Shown here: piece after piece, positions 1 through 9,871 of the stretch
Numbering within the stretch: the stretch's first letter is position 1
Layout of the letters: every line of letters starts with the position of its first letter
Source: Propionivibrio sp.
GTDB taxonomy: Bacteria > Pseudomonadota > Gammaproteobacteria > Burkholderiales > Rhodocyclaceae
Assembly (NCBI GenBank): GCA_003249625.1
Contig: QKII01000415.1
Span: forward strand, 1 to 21,067
Direction of reading: 5' to 3'
Length of the DNA: 21,067 nucleotides
Translations under genes and position numbers: made by a program
Notes under the pieces: model-generated
Told to the model about the DNA's origin: nothing
Seen by the model: the letters and a program-made list of their open reading frames with translations, nothing else
Databases searched by the model: none

Positions 1-261
1 GCTGATGTCCTGATCAGTGGAAAGATAATGATATCGGTAGCGATCGACCAGCAACGGCAAGCGTTCCTCCGGCAAATCGGGCGCGATATGACGCAGCGCC
101 TCGGACAAGCCCAATCCAATCACATGACTGGCCTGGTCATCAGACGGTTCGGACAAGCCGAGATCACGACAAGCCACCTGGATCGAGCGAACGATCGACG
201 CCGTCGAGTCGAACAACGTCCCGTCCCAATCGAAAACGAGCAAATCAAATTTTCTGTCCAT
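1..261 (-). CDS. HAD-family phosphatase, N-terminal part (phosphoglycolate phosphatase-like)
   Basis: The reading frame runs off the left edge, so only the first 87 residues are present. The protein opens MDRKFDLLVFDWDGTLFDST, the class-defining HAD motif I (DxDGT), with the predicted nucleophile Asp11 and the acid/base Asp13. The following residues look like the helical cap of subfamily IA enzymes, which remove phosphate from small metabolites such as 2-phosphoglycolate in the cytoplasm. The ATG at 261 lies inside the last codons of rluC (17-nt overlap), so the two genes are probably cotranscribed and translationally coupled. A weak AGGA precedes the start. A gph-like gene behind rluC is common in betaproteobacteria as I recall it. 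The substrate cannot be set from this fragment. Confidence 0.85.
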   Translation of the reverse strand, partial: MDRKFDLLVFDWDGTLFDSTASIVRSIQVACRDLGLSEPSDDQASHVIGLGLSEALRHIAPDLPEERLPLLVDRYRYHYLSTDQDIS

Positions 262-1231
262 AATCCTGACACTCTTTTTGCGACAATGCTTTCAAGAAAT
301 CGCGCAACGCTATTGGCAACGGCGCCTCCTGCGTCATTTCAGCACCGCTCGCCGGATGAGGAAACCGCATTTTCCAAGCGTGCAGGAACATGCGCTTCAA
401 CCCTTCCTTGTGAAGCGATTTATTTGACGCGAAATCACCGTATTTATCGTCCCCGGCAATGGAAAAACCGAGATGGGCGCAGTGCACCCTGATTTGATGC
501 GTACGCCCGGTTTTCAATTCGGCCTCCAGGAGACTGAAATGTTCCCAGCGCGCCACCAGTCTGAAAATCGTATGCGAAGGCTTGCCCTCGTCCGAAACCC
601 GGACCCTGCGCTCGCCAGACTCCGTAAGGTATTTGAACAGAGGGAACTTGACGTGGCGGACTGGATCGGGCCAACGCCCATTGACCAGCAACAGGTAGCG
701 CTTGTCGGCGCCACGGGAACTCCCTCCGCCATCACGAAACATCTCGTGCAACGCCTTGAGCGCGGAACGCTTCTTGCCGATCAGCAACAAACCGGACGTT
801 TCGCGGTCGAGACGATGGGCCAGTTCCAGGAAGCGCGCAAGCGGTCGCTGTCTGCGCAGCGCCTCGATCACGCCAAAGCTGACCCCGCTCCCGCCATGAA
901 CGGCGACGCCCGCCGGTTTATCGATCACCAGCAATGCCTCATCCTCGAAGAGGACCGGCAAGTCGGTCTTCATTTCCGCGCCGGCAACAATTTCCTCACG
1001 CTTTGTGGCGACGCGAATCGGGGGCACGCGCAGGATATCGGCCCCGGAAACCCTGGAGGACGCGTTGACGCGCCGACCATTCAACCTGACTTCACCACTG
1101 CGGATAATCCGGTAAATGTGGCTCTTGGGCACGCCTTTGCAGACGCGTAGCAGGTAGTTATCAAGACGCTGCCCGCTATCTTCTTCCGATACTACGAGCT
1201 GAGTGACATTGTCTTTGCTTACTTCGGCCAA
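245..1231 (-). CDS. rluC: 23S rRNA pseudouridine synthase RluC
   Basis: Converts uridines of 23S rRNA (955, 2504 and 2580 in E. coli) to pseudouridine. An N-terminal S4 RNA-binding domain (GQRLDNYLLR through GEVRLNGRRV) is followed by the RluA-type catalytic domain. Its motif HRLDRETSG carries the catalytic aspartate, about residue 142 from the chosen start. The motif GRTHQIRVH and a GDDKYGD segment also fit the family. The start is uncertain: the frame is open up to a TTG at 1378 with an ATG at 1330, neither with a convincing ribosome site. I chose the TTG at 1231 because it puts 19 residues before GQRLDNYL, close to E. coli RluC, and gives 328 residues against 319. Its stop overlaps the start of the HAD phosphatase gene. 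Confidence 0.9.
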   Translation of the reverse strand: MAEVSKDNVTQLVVSEEDSGQRLDNYLLRVCKGVPKSHIYRIIRSGEVRLNGRRVNASSRVSGADILRVPPIRVATKREEIVAGAEMKTDLPVLFEDEALLVIDKPAGVAVHGGSGVSFGVIEALRRQRPLARFLELAHRLDRETSGLLLIGKKRSALKALHEMFRDGGGSSRGADKRYLLLVNGRWPDPVRHVKFPLFKYLTESGERRVRVSDEGKPSHTIFRLVARWEHFSLLEAELKTGRTHQIRVHCAHLGFSIAGDDKYGDFASNKSLHKEGLKRMFLHAWKMRFPHPASGAEMTQEAPLPIALRDFLKALSQKECQDYGQKI

Positions 1232-1243
1232 TTTGAATATACT
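1215..1243 (+). promoter_or_regulatory. Possible sigma70 promoter for rne
   Basis: A good -10 element TATACT (1238-1243) stands 17 bp downstream of a weak -35 TTGCTT (1215-1220). Transcription from about 1250 would give rne a leader of about 380 nt, similar to the long autoregulatory leader of E. coli rne. It overlaps the predicted start of the divergent rluC. Only the -10 is strong, so this is a tentative call. Confidence 0.35.
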
Positions 1244-1629
1244 GATCGCGATTTGCGTCTCGGGTTGAAAGAGGCGCTGACCCGTGAGACCTTCAAGCGG
1301 CGCCGATTCTCTTGTAATTGCGACGCACATTCCGGCAGGCTTCAGCAGCTTCTCTTGCACCAACTTGTGCAGGGTCAATCTGCGCAGATCACCTGGTTAA
1401 GTACGCTCACCAAAAGTAGCGATACTACTTGATTTGCGTGTGCCAAGCACGTTAGGACCGCCCCGAGCAGATTCCCGGCACCTGTTGATCAGGCGCCCCA
1501 AAGAATTGACCCAGCGAAGCAGACTTGTGGTTACAACAACGGAAAGCCAATGACCGGTAACAACAACTAATTCGACGCTGCCTGCAAAAGGCGCTCCCCA
1601 CGTAAAGAACGCACGCGGGAGCCCCACTC
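1244..1629 (+). other. Leader/intergenic region between rluC and rne
   Basis: No gene is supported here. The rluC frame stays open as far as 1378 on the minus strand, but that stretch does not resemble the RluC N-terminus. The region probably holds the rne leader and the rluC promoter. Two near-identical 12-mers, GGTTACAACAAC (1529-1540) and GGTAACAACAAC (1556-1567), are the only repeat noticed. Whether the leader binds RNase E for feedback control, as in E. coli, cannot be read from primary sequence. Confidence 0.4.
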
Positions 1630-4332
1630 ATGAAGCGCATGCTTTTCAACGCGACACAGGCCGAAGAACTCCGTGTCGCCATTGTCGATGGTCAGAAGTT
1701 GATTGACCTCGATATTGAATCGGCCGCCAAGGAACAAAAAAAGAGCAACATTTACAAGGCCACCCGCATCGAACCCAGCCTCGAAGCCGCCTTCGTTGAT
1801 TACGGCTCCGAGCGCCATGGTTTCCTTCCCTTTAAGGAAATCTCTCGTTCCTATTTCCAGCCGGGAGTAGAGGCCGGACGCGCAACCATCAAGGAGGCAC
1901 TGCGCGAAGGTCAGGAACTGATTGTTCAGGTAGACAAGGATGAAAGAGGAAACAAAGGCGCCGCGCTGACGACGTTCATCAGCCTGGCGGGACGCTATCT
2001 GGTCCTCATGCCCAACAACCCGCGCGGTGGCGGCGTATCCCGCCGTGTCGAGGGCGACGAGCGCGCCGAATTGCGCGAAGTCATGGATCAGCTCCAGGTT
2101 CCCCAGGGAATGAGCCTGATTGCCCGTACAGCCGCCATTGGACGCAGCGCTGAGGAACTGCAGTGGGATCTCAACTACCTGCTGCAACTCTGGAAAGCTA
2201 TTGATGGTGCAGCCAGCCAGCAAAGTGGCGCCTTCCTGATCTACCAGGAAGGCAGCTTGGTCATTCGTGCCATCCGCGACTACTTCCAGCCGGACATCGG
2301 CGAAATCCTGATCGACACTGACGACATCCACGAGCAGGCGTGCCAGTTCATGGCACATGTCATGCCGACAACTGTCAATCGCATCAAGCGCTACCGTGAC
2401 GACGTTCCACTCTTCTCGCGCTTCCAGATCGAACATCAGATCGAGTCTGCCTATTCAAGGCAAGTCAACCTGCCTTCCGGCGGCGCCATAGTTATCGATC
2501 ACACCGAGGCATTGGTATCGATCGACGTAAACTCCGGCCGGGCGACCCGTGGTTCGGACATCGAGGAAACTGCGCTCAAGACCAATCTTGAAGCGGCCGA
2601 AGAAATATCTCGTCAGTTGCGGTTGCGCGATTTGGGCGGCCTGATCATCATCGACTTTATCGACATGGAAAGCCAGCGCAACCAGCGCGAAGTCGAAAGC
2701 CGTTTGCGCGAGGGATTGCGCCATGATCGCGCGCGGGTCCAGACCGGGAAAATCAGCCGCTTCGGGCTAATGGAACTGTCGCGTCAACGGTTGCGGCCCG
2801 CTCTCGCCGAGACGAGCTACATTCCTTGCCCCCGCTGTTCAGGCACCGGCCACATCCGCAGTGCCGAATCGGCCGCGCTGCACATCCTGCGCATCCTTGA
2901 AGAAGAGGCAATGAAAGACAACACGGCCGCCGTGCACAGCCAGGTTCCCGTCGATGTCGCAACCTTCCTCCTCAACGAGAAGCGCGCCGACGTTCAGGCA
3001 ATCGAACTACGGCACAAGGTCAACATCCTCATCATCCCCAACATCCACCTCGAAACGCCGCAACACAGCATTGTTCGGCTGCGTCATGAGGAACTGAATC
3101 TGGACGACCTGCAGCAACCTTCCTACAAGATGGTTGACATGCCGGCAGAGGAAGCGGATCGGAACACCAAAGCCAATGGCGAGACCAAGGCTCCGCGTCA
3201 GGAAGCCGCAATCAAGGGCATCACGCCGGAACAACCGGCTCCGGTGGTCAGCGAGCGCCCCAAAAAGGCGGCGGAAGCGAGCGCGACGAGCTTCATTTCG
3301 CGAATCATTTCGTGGTTCCGTGGCACGCCGGAACCCGTCCCGGAGGCAAAACCGGAGCGCAAGCCGCGCAACGGGGGCCAGCGCGACGGTCGCCGTGGCG
3401 GCCGCAATAATCGCCGCGACGAGGACCGCGAGCCGCGCCAGCCGCGCGAAGCCCGCGAACCCAGGGAACCTCGCGAGCCCAAGCAGCAACAGCCGGTGAC
3501 GCGCGAGGAAGGGCAAAAAGCGCGAGAACCGCGGCGTCAGCGCGGCGAGCCACGCCCGGAACGCAAGGAGAAAGAACAGCAGCAAGCTGCCGCTGCGGCT
3601 GAGGCGAAGCAGAATGTCTCGCCCACACCCGAGAACGTCGAAAAGCCAACCGAAGAAGGGGCGAGCGGCAATTCCCGTCGCCGTGGGCGCCGCGGTGGCC
3701 GCCGCGATCGCGGGGAGCGCACTGAAAGCAACACCCCGGAGACTCCGGTCAGCGAAACCGCAGCCGCCACGCTGTCCGTTGAGCAGGCAACCGTCGTTGC
3801 CGCCGCTGCAGGCGTAGTTGCCGCCGAGGAAGTGAGTCCGCCAGTTGTCGCTGAGACAGTGTCCGAGCCCATCGCCACTGTGCAGGAATCTACCGGCGTC
3901 ATTTCGGAACCGACGGCTGAACTACCAGTCGTTGAACCTGTGGCTGCCATCATTGAAAGCGTCAGCGCACCTGAGGTTGTTGAAGTCGCCGCCGCAATCC
4001 TTCCTGAAGTTCCGGCCGAGGAAACAGCACCTGTCACCAAGGAAGAAAAAGCCACGGTGGAAGCAGTTCAAGCCGAACCGCTGGAAAATATCCAGCCCAC
4101 CCCGGCGCCAGTCGCCCAGGCATCGGAGCCGCTCGTAGTGGCGCAAGCCGTCTCGATAAGCGAGGCACTGGAAGCCGGCGGACTGGTGATGGTGGAAACC
4201 AGCGGGGAGAAGATCCAGACCTGGCAACCTGAAGTCGTTGAAGAGGAAACGCCACGTCCGCGCCGCCGCCGTCCGGCACCGGTCGCCGTGGCGGAAGAAC
4301 CGCTGGTGATGGTCGAGACCAAGCAGCCGTAA
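1630..4332 (+). CDS. rne: Ribonuclease E
   Basis: Main endoribonuclease of mRNA decay and rRNA/tRNA processing, and scaffold of the degradosome. The 900-residue protein has an S1 RNA-binding domain (about 35-120) and a catalytic half with the Mg-binding aspartates Asp299 (SIDVNSGR) and Asp342 (IIDFIDM), matching E. coli Asp303 and Asp346. The Zn-link CPRCSGTG (Cys400, Cys403) joins protomers. The C-terminal half is low complexity: an Arg-rich stretch (about 577-655, with REPREPREP), a second basic patch [15 protein letters not shown] (about 680-697), an Ala/Val/Glu-rich acidic region, and a basic end with PRRRRPAP. These fit RNA-binding and protein-docking segments. The start [10 protein letters not shown] is the family start. 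The gene ends just before a strong hairpin. Confidence 0.96.
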   Translation: MKRMLFNATQAEELRVAIVDGQKLIDLDIESAAKEQKKSNIYKATRIEPSLEAAFVDYGSERHGFLPFKEISRSYFQPGVEAGRATIKEALREGQELIVQVDKDERGNKGAALTTFISLAGRYLVLMPNNPRGGGVSRRVEGDERAELREVMDQLQVPQGMSLIARTAAIGRSAEELQWDLNYLLQLWKAIDGAASQQSGAFLIYQEGSLVIRAIRDYFQPDIGEILIDTDDIHEQACQFMAHVMPTTVNRIKRYRDDVPLFSRFQIEHQIESAYSRQVNLPSGGAIVIDHTEALVSIDVNSGRATRGSDIEETALKTNLEAAEEISRQLRLRDLGGLIIIDFIDMESQRNQREVESRLREGLRHDRARVQTGKISRFGLMELSRQRLRPALAETSYIPCPRCSGTGHIRSAESAALHILRILEEEAMKDNTAAVHSQVPVDVATFLLNEKRADVQAIELRHKVNILIIPNIHLETPQHSIVRLRHEELNLDDLQQPSYKMVDMPAEEADRNTKANGETKAPRQEAAIKGITPEQPAPVVSERPKKAAEASATSFISRIISWFRGTPEPVPEAKPERKPRNGGQRDGRRGGRNNRRDEDREPRQPREAREPREPREPKQQQPVTREEGQKAREPRRQRGEPRPERKEKEQQQAAAAAEAKQNVSPTPENVEKPTEEGASGNSRRRGRRGGRRDRGERTESNTPETPVSETAAATLSVEQATVVAAAAGVVAAEEVSPPVVAETVSEPIATVQESTGVISEPTAELPVVEPVAAIIESVSAPEVVEVAAAILPEVPAEETAPVTKEEKATVEAVQAEPLENIQPTPAPVAQASEPLVVAQAVSISEALEAGGLVMVETSGEKIQTWQPEVVEEETPRPRRRRPAPVAVAEEPLVMVETKQP

Positions 4333-4354
4333 CCGGTCTTTTCACGCAGAACAT

Positions 4355-4379
4355 CGACGGGGCGCTTTGCGCCCCGTCG
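4355..4379. terminator. Hairpin between convergent rne and uvrB, probable bidirectional terminator
   Basis: A perfect 11-bp inverted repeat, CGACGGGGCGC / GCGCCCCGTCG, with a 3-nt loop TTT. It begins 22 nt after the rne stop and lies 29 nt beyond the uvrB stop. Neither side has a long T run, so termination may be only partial, but the position between convergent genes fits a shared terminator. Confidence 0.75.
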
Positions 4380-4407
4380 TCATTTCAGCACAGCCTGTTC
4401 CTTGTCT

Positions 4408-6444
4408 CTATTCCCGCGCGACGTCCTCATCGTGCTTTGTCGCACCAAAGAGCAGTTCCTTGAGCCTGAAAAGTTCGTCGCGCGCCGCAGCTGCTTTCTC
4501 GAACTCGAGATTCTTCGCGTAGTCGCCCATTTCCTTCTCCAGCCGCTTGATCTCGCGTGTCAGCTGTTTTTCGTTCATGGCCGTATAACTGGCCTGCTGC
4601 TGAGCTGCCTTGAGTTCCTTCTGGCTGGTTTCCGCATCGTAGACGCCGTCGATGATGTCCTTGATCCGTTTCGACACCCCCTTCGGCGTGATCCCGTGCT
4701 CCGCGTTGAATTGCAGCTGCTTGGTTCGCCGACGCTCGGTTTCCTCCATCGCCCGGCGCATCGAATCCGTGGACTTGTCGGCGTAGAGAATGGCCGTGCC
4801 GTGAATGTGCCGCGCAGCCCGTCCGATTGTCTGAATCAAAGAACGTTCGGAGCGCAAGAAGCCTTCCTTGTCCGCATCGAGAATGGCCACCAGAGAGACT
4901 TCCGGAATATCCAACCCTTCCCGTAGCAGGTTGATCCCGACAAGCACGTCGAATTCTCCAAGGCGCAGGTCGCGGATGATCTCGACCCGTTCGACGGTAT
5001 CAATGTCCGAATGGAGATAACGGACGCGGACACCGTGTTCTCCGAGAAAATCGGTCAACTCCTCGGACATGCGCTTGGTCAAGGTCGTTACCAGTACCCG
5101 TTCGTCGCGAGCCACCCGCAAGCGGATCTCCGAGAGCAGATCATCGACCTGGGTCATCGCCGGCTTGACGAGGATCGTCGGATCAACCAGACCGGTCGGG
5201 CGTACCACCTGCTCGACGACTTGTCCCTGATGCGTCCGTTCGTACTCCGCCGGGGTTGCTGAAACGAATATCGTCTGCCGCGCAAACGCCTCGTACTCCC
5301 CGAATTTCAATGGACGGTTATCAAGCGCGGATGGCAGCCGGAAACCATAGTTAACCAGATTTTCCTTACGCGACCGGTCACCCTTGTACATCGCCCCGAT
5401 CTGGGAGATTGCCACGTGCGACTCATCAATGAAAACAAGCGCGTCGGACGGCAGGTAGTCGAGCAGCGTCGGAGGCGGCTCACCGGGCTTGCGCCCGGAC
5501 AGATGCCTGGAGTAATTCTCGATACCCTTGCAGAATCCGAGTTGGTCGAGCATCTCAAGATCGAAGCGCGTGCGCTGCTCGATACGTTGCGACTCGACCA
5601 GTCGCCCCTCGCGGTTGAAGAAATCCACGCGATCACGCAATTCTTCCTTGATCGCCTCGATGGCGCGCAATACCGTCGCCCGAGGCGTCACGTAATGGGA
5701 CGAGGGAAACACGGTGAATCGCGCGAGTTTGCCCTGCAAATGCCCAGTAAGCGGATCGAAAAGCTGCAAGCCGTCTATCTCGTCGTCAAAAAGCGAAATA
5801 CGGATTGCATGCTCAGCGTGCTCCGCAGGAAAAACGTCGATCACGTCACCGCGCACGCGGAAAGTCCCGCGGTGGAAATCGACTTCGTTGCGCTCATATT
5901 GCATTTCGGCGAGTCGCTTGATGACTTCCCGCTGCCCCATGCGGTCACCGACCCGCATGGTCAGGATCATCTTGTGATACTCGTCGCGGTCGCCAATGCC
6001 GTAGATGCATGACACCGTGGCCACGATCACGCAGTCACGCCGCTCAAGCAGACTCTTGGTTGCCGACAGCCGCATCTGCTCGATGTGCTCGTTGATCGCC
6101 GAGTCCTTCTCGATGAACAGGTCGCGTGCCGGAACATAGGCCTCGGGCTGGTAATAGTCGTAATAGGAAACGAAATACTCGACGGCGTTTTCCGGCAAGA
6201 ATTCGCGGAATTCGGAATACAACTGTGCCGCCAACGTCTTGTTCGGGGCCAACACCAGCGCCGGCCGGCCGGAACGGGCGATCACGTTGGCCATCGTGTA
6301 TGTTTTTCCGGAACCGGTCACCCCGAGCAGTGTCTGAAACGCCAAGCCATCGTCGAGTCCCTCCATGAGCAGACGGATCGCTTCCGGCTGATCACCAGCC
6401 GGCTCGAACGGCTGAAAGAGGTGAAACGGCGATCCCTCGAACAT
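4408..6444 (-). CDS. uvrB: Excinuclease ABC subunit B (UvrB)
   Basis: The DNA-damage verification helicase of nucleotide excision repair. It is loaded by UvrA, opens DNA around the lesion and recruits UvrC. From the chosen start the protein has 678 residues (E. coli 673). Seen in order: Walker A GVTGSGKT (41-48), the lesion-probing beta-hairpin with [13 protein letters not shown], the helicase motif DESH, the SATPAEYE and QTIGRAARH motifs, and a C-terminal UVR coiled coil ([20 protein letters not shown]) that contacts UvrC. Two more ATGs lie upstream at 6504 and 6507, with no ribosome site. The ATG at 6444 has AGAAG at suitable spacing and matches the usual UvrB N-terminus. The gene is divergent from the aminotransferase. 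Confidence 0.96.
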   Translation of the reverse strand: MFEGSPFHLFQPFEPAGDQPEAIRLLMEGLDDGLAFQTLLGVTGSGKTYTMANVIARSGRPALVLAPNKTLAAQLYSEFREFLPENAVEYFVSYYDYYQPEAYVPARDLFIEKDSAINEHIEQMRLSATKSLLERRDCVIVATVSCIYGIGDRDEYHKMILTMRVGDRMGQREVIKRLAEMQYERNEVDFHRGTFRVRGDVIDVFPAEHAEHAIRISLFDDEIDGLQLFDPLTGHLQGKLARFTVFPSSHYVTPRATVLRAIEAIKEELRDRVDFFNREGRLVESQRIEQRTRFDLEMLDQLGFCKGIENYSRHLSGRKPGEPPPTLLDYLPSDALVFIDESHVAISQIGAMYKGDRSRKENLVNYGFRLPSALDNRPLKFGEYEAFARQTIFVSATPAEYERTHQGQVVEQVVRPTGLVDPTILVKPAMTQVDDLLSEIRLRVARDERVLVTTLTKRMSEELTDFLGEHGVRVRYLHSDIDTVERVEIIRDLRLGEFDVLVGINLLREGLDIPEVSLVAILDADKEGFLRSERSLIQTIGRAARHIHGTAILYADKSTDSMRRAMEETERRRTKQLQFNAEHGITPKGVSKRIKDIIDGVYDAETSQKELKAAQQQASYTAMNEKQLTREIKRLEKEMGDYAKNLEFEKAAAARDELFRLKELLFGATKHDEDVARE

Positions 6445-6452
6445 AGAAATTC

Positions 6453-6466
6453 TTCTGTTTTCAGAA
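6453..6466. repeat. Perfect inverted repeat at the uvrB start
   Basis: TTCTG-TTTT-CAGAA, centred about 15 nt upstream of the preferred uvrB ATG. It could be an operator or a small mRNA hairpin near the ribosome site. One overlapping half resembles a LexA half-site (ACAG/CTGT), but the second half is CTAG, so it is not a proper SOS box. Confidence 0.3.
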
Positions 6467-6643
6467 CTAGTTGCGGACGTATCCGAACGATTTGAGTTGG
6501 TCATCATGCTAGAATTTTACGTCTATACGTTTCCTTCCCGCGTTCACCTGATGATTCTTTCCGAGAGTTTTTCTTAAGAGAATCACGCGCCCCCCAGATT
6601 TCCTTATTTTTCCCTTTTTCTTTTACCAACTTGAGTGATCTGT

Positions 6644-7846
6644 ATGACTTCTTCGATCTTCTCTGCCGTTGAAATGGCACCCCGCGATCCGATTCTCGGA
6701 CTTAACGAAGCGTTTAACGCTGACGCCCGCACTACCAAGGTTAACCTGGGAGTCGGTGTTTATTTTGACGATAACGGCAAAGTCCCGTTGCTTGACGCCG
6801 TCAAGGTAGCCGAGAAGGCTCGCCTCGAAAGCATGCCCAGCCGCGGCTACCAGCCGATCGACGGCCTGGCCGCTTACAACCAGTCTGTGCAGGCGATGCT
6901 TTTCGGCAAGGAATCACCCCTCCTTGCCGAAGGCAAGGTTATTACCGCCCAAGCGCTCGGCGGCACTGGCGCCCTGAAGGTTGGTGCCGACTACCTCAAG
7001 CGCCTGCTGCCGGAGGCGACCGTATACATCAGCGACCCCAGCTGGGAAAACCATCGTGCCATCTTCGAGACTGCCGGGTTCTCCGTTGACGTTTACCCCT
7101 ACTACGACGCAACGACCCGTGGTGTTGATTTCGCCGCAATGAAGGCCTGCCTGAAGACCCTGCCGGCGCGCTCCATCGTTGTGCTGCATGCCTGCTGCCA
7201 CAACCCGACCGGTGCCGACCTCAATGAGGCACAGTGGAAGGAAGTCATCGAGGTCATGCAGGAACGCGGGCTGGTTCCGTTCATCGACATGGCCTATCAG
7301 GGCTTCGCCGATGGCATCAAGGAAGACGCCCTCGCGCTGAACCTGTTCGTTGCCTCCGGGATGCAGTTCTTCGTTTCCACCTCGTATTCGAAGTCGTTCT
7401 CCCTGTACGGTGAGCGCGTTGGCGCATTGTCGGTCGTCACCGCATCGAAGGATGAGTCGGCGCGGGTGCTCTCGCAGATCAAGCGGATGATCCGTTCCAA
7501 CTACTCCAATCCACCGACCCACGGTGGCGCCGTTGTGGCAGCCGTCCTGGCCAGCGCCGAACTGCGGCAGATGTGGGAAGCCGAACTGCTCGGAATGCGT
7601 GAGCGAATCAAGACGATGCGCACCAGTCTCGTCGAGAGATTGAAAGCCAATGGCGTGAGCCAGGACTTCTCCTTCGTGATCAAGCAGCGCGGCATGTTCT
7701 CCTATACCGGACTGTCCGCCGAGCAGGTCGCGCGCATGCAGAGCGAATTCGGGGTTTACGCGGTAAACACGGGCCGCGTTTGCATCGCCGCCTTGAACTC
7801 GAAGAACATCGACTACGTCGCCAAGGCCATCGCCGCCGTGCTCTAA
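6644..7846 (+). CDS. Aspartate/aromatic amino acid aminotransferase (class I, PLP-dependent)
   Basis: Moves amino groups between aspartate (or tyrosine/phenylalanine) and 2-oxoglutarate in the cytoplasm. The 400-residue protein matches the AspC/TyrB family (about 396). Visible are HNPTGADL with Asn187, the cofactor-contacting Asp215 and Tyr218 in FIDMAYQGF, the Schiff-base Lys250 in SYSKSFSLYGERVG, and the phosphate-binding Arg258. The ATG at 6644 is preferred: it gives the normal N-terminus (MTSSIFSAVEMAPRDPILGL), whereas a GTG 9 nt earlier adds only three residues. No strong ribosome site is visible. AspC and TyrB cannot be separated on these motifs, so no symbol is given. A canonical terminator follows. 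Confidence 0.93.
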   Translation: MTSSIFSAVEMAPRDPILGLNEAFNADARTTKVNLGVGVYFDDNGKVPLLDAVKVAEKARLESMPSRGYQPIDGLAAYNQSVQAMLFGKESPLLAEGKVITAQALGGTGALKVGADYLKRLLPEATVYISDPSWENHRAIFETAGFSVDVYPYYDATTRGVDFAAMKACLKTLPARSIVVLHACCHNPTGADLNEAQWKEVIEVMQERGLVPFIDMAYQGFADGIKEDALALNLFVASGMQFFVSTSYSKSFSLYGERVGALSVVTASKDESARVLSQIKRMIRSNYSNPPTHGGAVVAAVLASAELRQMWEAELLGMRERIKTMRTSLVERLKANGVSQDFSFVIKQRGMFSYTGLSAEQVARMQSEFGVYAVNTGRVCIAALNSKNIDYVAKAIAAVL

Positions 7847-7874
7847 GCAGCACGATCGGGGCTGCTTCTGAAAG

Positions 7875-7907
7875 GCACCGCCACCTCACCGGGGCGGTGC
7901 TTTTTTT
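7875..7907 (+). terminator. Rho-independent terminator of the aminotransferase gene
   Basis: An 8-bp perfect stem GCACCGCC (7875-7882) / GGCGGTGC (7893-7900) with a 10-nt loop, followed directly by seven T's (7901-7907). It lies 28 nt after the stop codon, in the gap before the convergent AsmA-like gene. Confidence 0.92.
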
Positions 7908-7914
7908 ACGACCT

Positions 7915-9813
7915 TCAGTTTGTGCCTGCCTGTGCCGACGGAGAGGCAAGCGTTCCGCCAATCGCGACAGGAACCCTTGTTTGATTCACACTACCCCGCA
8001 TCTGCAATTCCAGTTGCCCACTAAGGTCGCCCTCTTTCGAAACACTAACCTGACCGGTCGATTGCATCAGGCCGGAATTCATCACCAATCCGAAGAACCG
8101 CGATCTGTCCGGCCCGAGTTTCATCCGTCCCGACAATTTCTCGAATGCGGTTACTCCTCCCTGCACGGGCGAGCCGGAAACACGCCGAGCCGCCTCGACC
8201 AGATCCACGCCAGCCACATGGCCACGTTGCACCGAAAACTCGCCTTCAGCGCTTAAAGATGGAAGCAGCGCGCTCCAGCCATCTGCTTCCCCCGAGAAAC
8301 GCAGTTTTCCCGCCACATCTCCCTGAAGCCGTTTTCCAGCCCCCAACGCGTCGAACAACCGTTCTGTGTTCACTCGTTCAAAGCCGATCTCGCCCTCGAT
8401 ATTGGGCTTGTCACCGGAACGAATCAACGCGCCCCCCTTGATCGCGCCGTCGAATACCCGTAAATCCGCGCCCCTAATCGCCAGCATGCCATCTTCCAGT
8501 CGCCCCTTCATACCGGCCGAGTCAAAGACAATCCGACTATTCTGGAAAGGCTTCCAAGCGTAGGCCTCGATATCGAGATCGAGCGCCTTTCCGGCCGGGC
8601 GTGCAACAACAGAAAGACTCTTGTCAGCCGAGCGAATGAGCAACGACTGGAACTGCCCGTCCTTATCACGTTGGATTTCAGACTCGACGTCGTTGAGAAC
8701 AAGGCTACCGAAAGTCATCGTGGCTTTTTCGAAACGGATCTGTTCCACACCCACCCTGCCTGAGGGGCTAGACAGCGACGAAAGCATCTCAGGCAATCCT
8801 GCTATTGCGCCGAGAGGCAGCGCAAGCTCGCTCAGGACCGCACGCTTGAAATTCAAGCGTGTCGCGAAAAGCGTCGTCACATCGGGAAGAAGCCGAATCT
8901 CACGAATGCTGAATTCATCCGTCTTGCCATCACTCGCACCGATTCGCACTCTCTCCAGAAACAATCCTTGCGCAGGGTAAAACTCGACGCGCAACGCGCC
9001 CACCTTCACCGGCCGACCGAGCGAACGGGCAAAGGCTTTTTCCACATCGGGTAGAAAAATATTGAACGGAAAAACAACGCTGGCAACAAATGCAATGGCA
9101 GCCCCCCCGACGAGAAACAGCAACACGACCGTCGGCCAAGCAAGATGGGTACGCGCTCCTCGGCGCAGAGGTTTAAGACGGACGGACTCTTCGTCAAGAT
9201 CATGCTTTGCACCTGCCCAAAAGGACCCGATGTGGGAAAAAAGCGATGGCCTCGGAGTCTTTTCCGACTTTTTCTTGCGCCGTGATGCGGGTTCCGAACG
9301 CACTGTCTCCGACGAGCCGTCTGCCGCTTTGTGTGCTTCACTGTCATCCGGAGCCAGAGAAAACTGCGACGAAGAAAAGTCAATGGCATTCGGCGTCGCA
9401 TCGAATACCGAATGCATTGAAATAGGCATATCCGAAGCCTGAGATACCTGCTCGGTTGACGCGACAGGACGCGATTGCTGAAAGTCAGGGTAACTGCCGT
9501 TCCTCCCCGGCGTCAGGAGTTGTGCAGCTTTTTCCTGAGCCGCCGATCGGATCGCCTGCGCCACCCGCTGACTCTCCTGCCAGAGCGAGTCGTGCTGTTC
9601 CAGTTTTGGAGTAATGAGACCACCCTTTTCCAGTTCCGACAGCGCATTTTCGGTCAACTGGGGATTCCCCGTCTTTCGACTCAGATCGCCAACGGACGAC
9701 TGCCCGTCAACGAGGATCAACACCATCCGCACATTGCGCTGAATGACGCGTGTCCGTTGTTGAATCGCATCTTCACCCGCGGAGGTCTTGACGTAGATAA
9801 GGTTTTGATCCAT
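7915..9813 (-). CDS. AsmA-like membrane protein with cytoplasmic N-terminal domain
   Basis: A 632-residue protein in three parts. Residues 1-80 (MDQNLIYVKTSAGEDAIQQR onwards; VDGQSSVGDLSRKTG, ENALSELEKGGLI) look like a small helical, winged-helix-type fold. A polar low-complexity linker follows (about 100-220, with the basic patch SRRKKKSEK). One membrane helix (about 225-250) is followed by FLPDVEKAFARSLGRPVKVGALRVEFYP and a long beta-rich region like AsmA-family periplasmic domains. AsmA proteins are linked to phospholipid transport and outer-membrane homeostasis, and basic residues before the helix suggest an N-in topology. The ATG at 9813 follows a weak GGTA. It diverges from tRNA-Asn. 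The family assignment is by resemblance and the precise role is unknown. Confidence 0.75.
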   Translation of the reverse strand: MDQNLIYVKTSAGEDAIQQRTRVIQRNVRMVLILVDGQSSVGDLSRKTGNPQLTENALSELEKGGLITPKLEQHDSLWQESQRVAQAIRSAAQEKAAQLLTPGRNGSYPDFQQSRPVASTEQVSQASDMPISMHSVFDATPNAIDFSSSQFSLAPDDSEAHKAADGSSETVRSEPASRRKKKSEKTPRPSLFSHIGSFWAGAKHDLDEESVRLKPLRRGARTHLAWPTVVLLFLVGGAAIAFVASVVFPFNIFLPDVEKAFARSLGRPVKVGALRVEFYPAQGLFLERVRIGASDGKTDEFSIREIRLLPDVTTLFATRLNFKRAVLSELALPLGAIAGLPEMLSSLSSPSGRVGVEQIRFEKATMTFGSLVLNDVESEIQRDKDGQFQSLLIRSADKSLSVVARPAGKALDLDIEAYAWKPFQNSRIVFDSAGMKGRLEDGMLAIRGADLRVFDGAIKGGALIRSGDKPNIEGEIGFERVNTERLFDALGAGKRLQGDVAGKLRFSGEADGWSALLPSLSAEGEFSVQRGHVAGVDLVEAARRVSGSPVQGGVTAFEKLSGRMKLGPDRSRFFGLVMNSGLMQSTGQVSVSKEGDLSGQLELQMRGSVNQTRVPVAIGGTLASPSAQAGTN

Positions 9814-9828
9814 TTTTTACCAAAAAAG

Positions 9829-9857
9829 TTGACAAGAAGTGAGTGAGTTTCTATACT
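9829..9857 (+). promoter_or_regulatory. Sigma70 promoter of tRNA-Asn
   Basis: Consensus -35 TTGACA (9829-9834), 17-bp spacer, and -10 TATACT (9852-9857), ending 14 bp before the mature tRNA 5' end. A GC-rich GCGCGC just after the -10 resembles the discriminator of stringently controlled stable-RNA promoters. Confidence 0.9.
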
Positions 9858-9871
9858 GCGCGCTTCGTTGT

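Noticed and set aside
3007..3585. Long minus-strand open frame opposite the rne tail (192 codons), and several others up to 4,354
   Set aside because: The Arg/Ala/Pro-rich rne tail on the other strand is GC-rich and poor in stop codons, which leaves long chance frames. The translations are low complexity without family features.
6455..6470. LexA (SOS) box upstream of uvrB
   Set aside because: Only one half-site fits CTGT-N8-ACAG (CTGT then CTAG). uvrB is SOS-controlled in E. coli, but the sequence here does not support a site.
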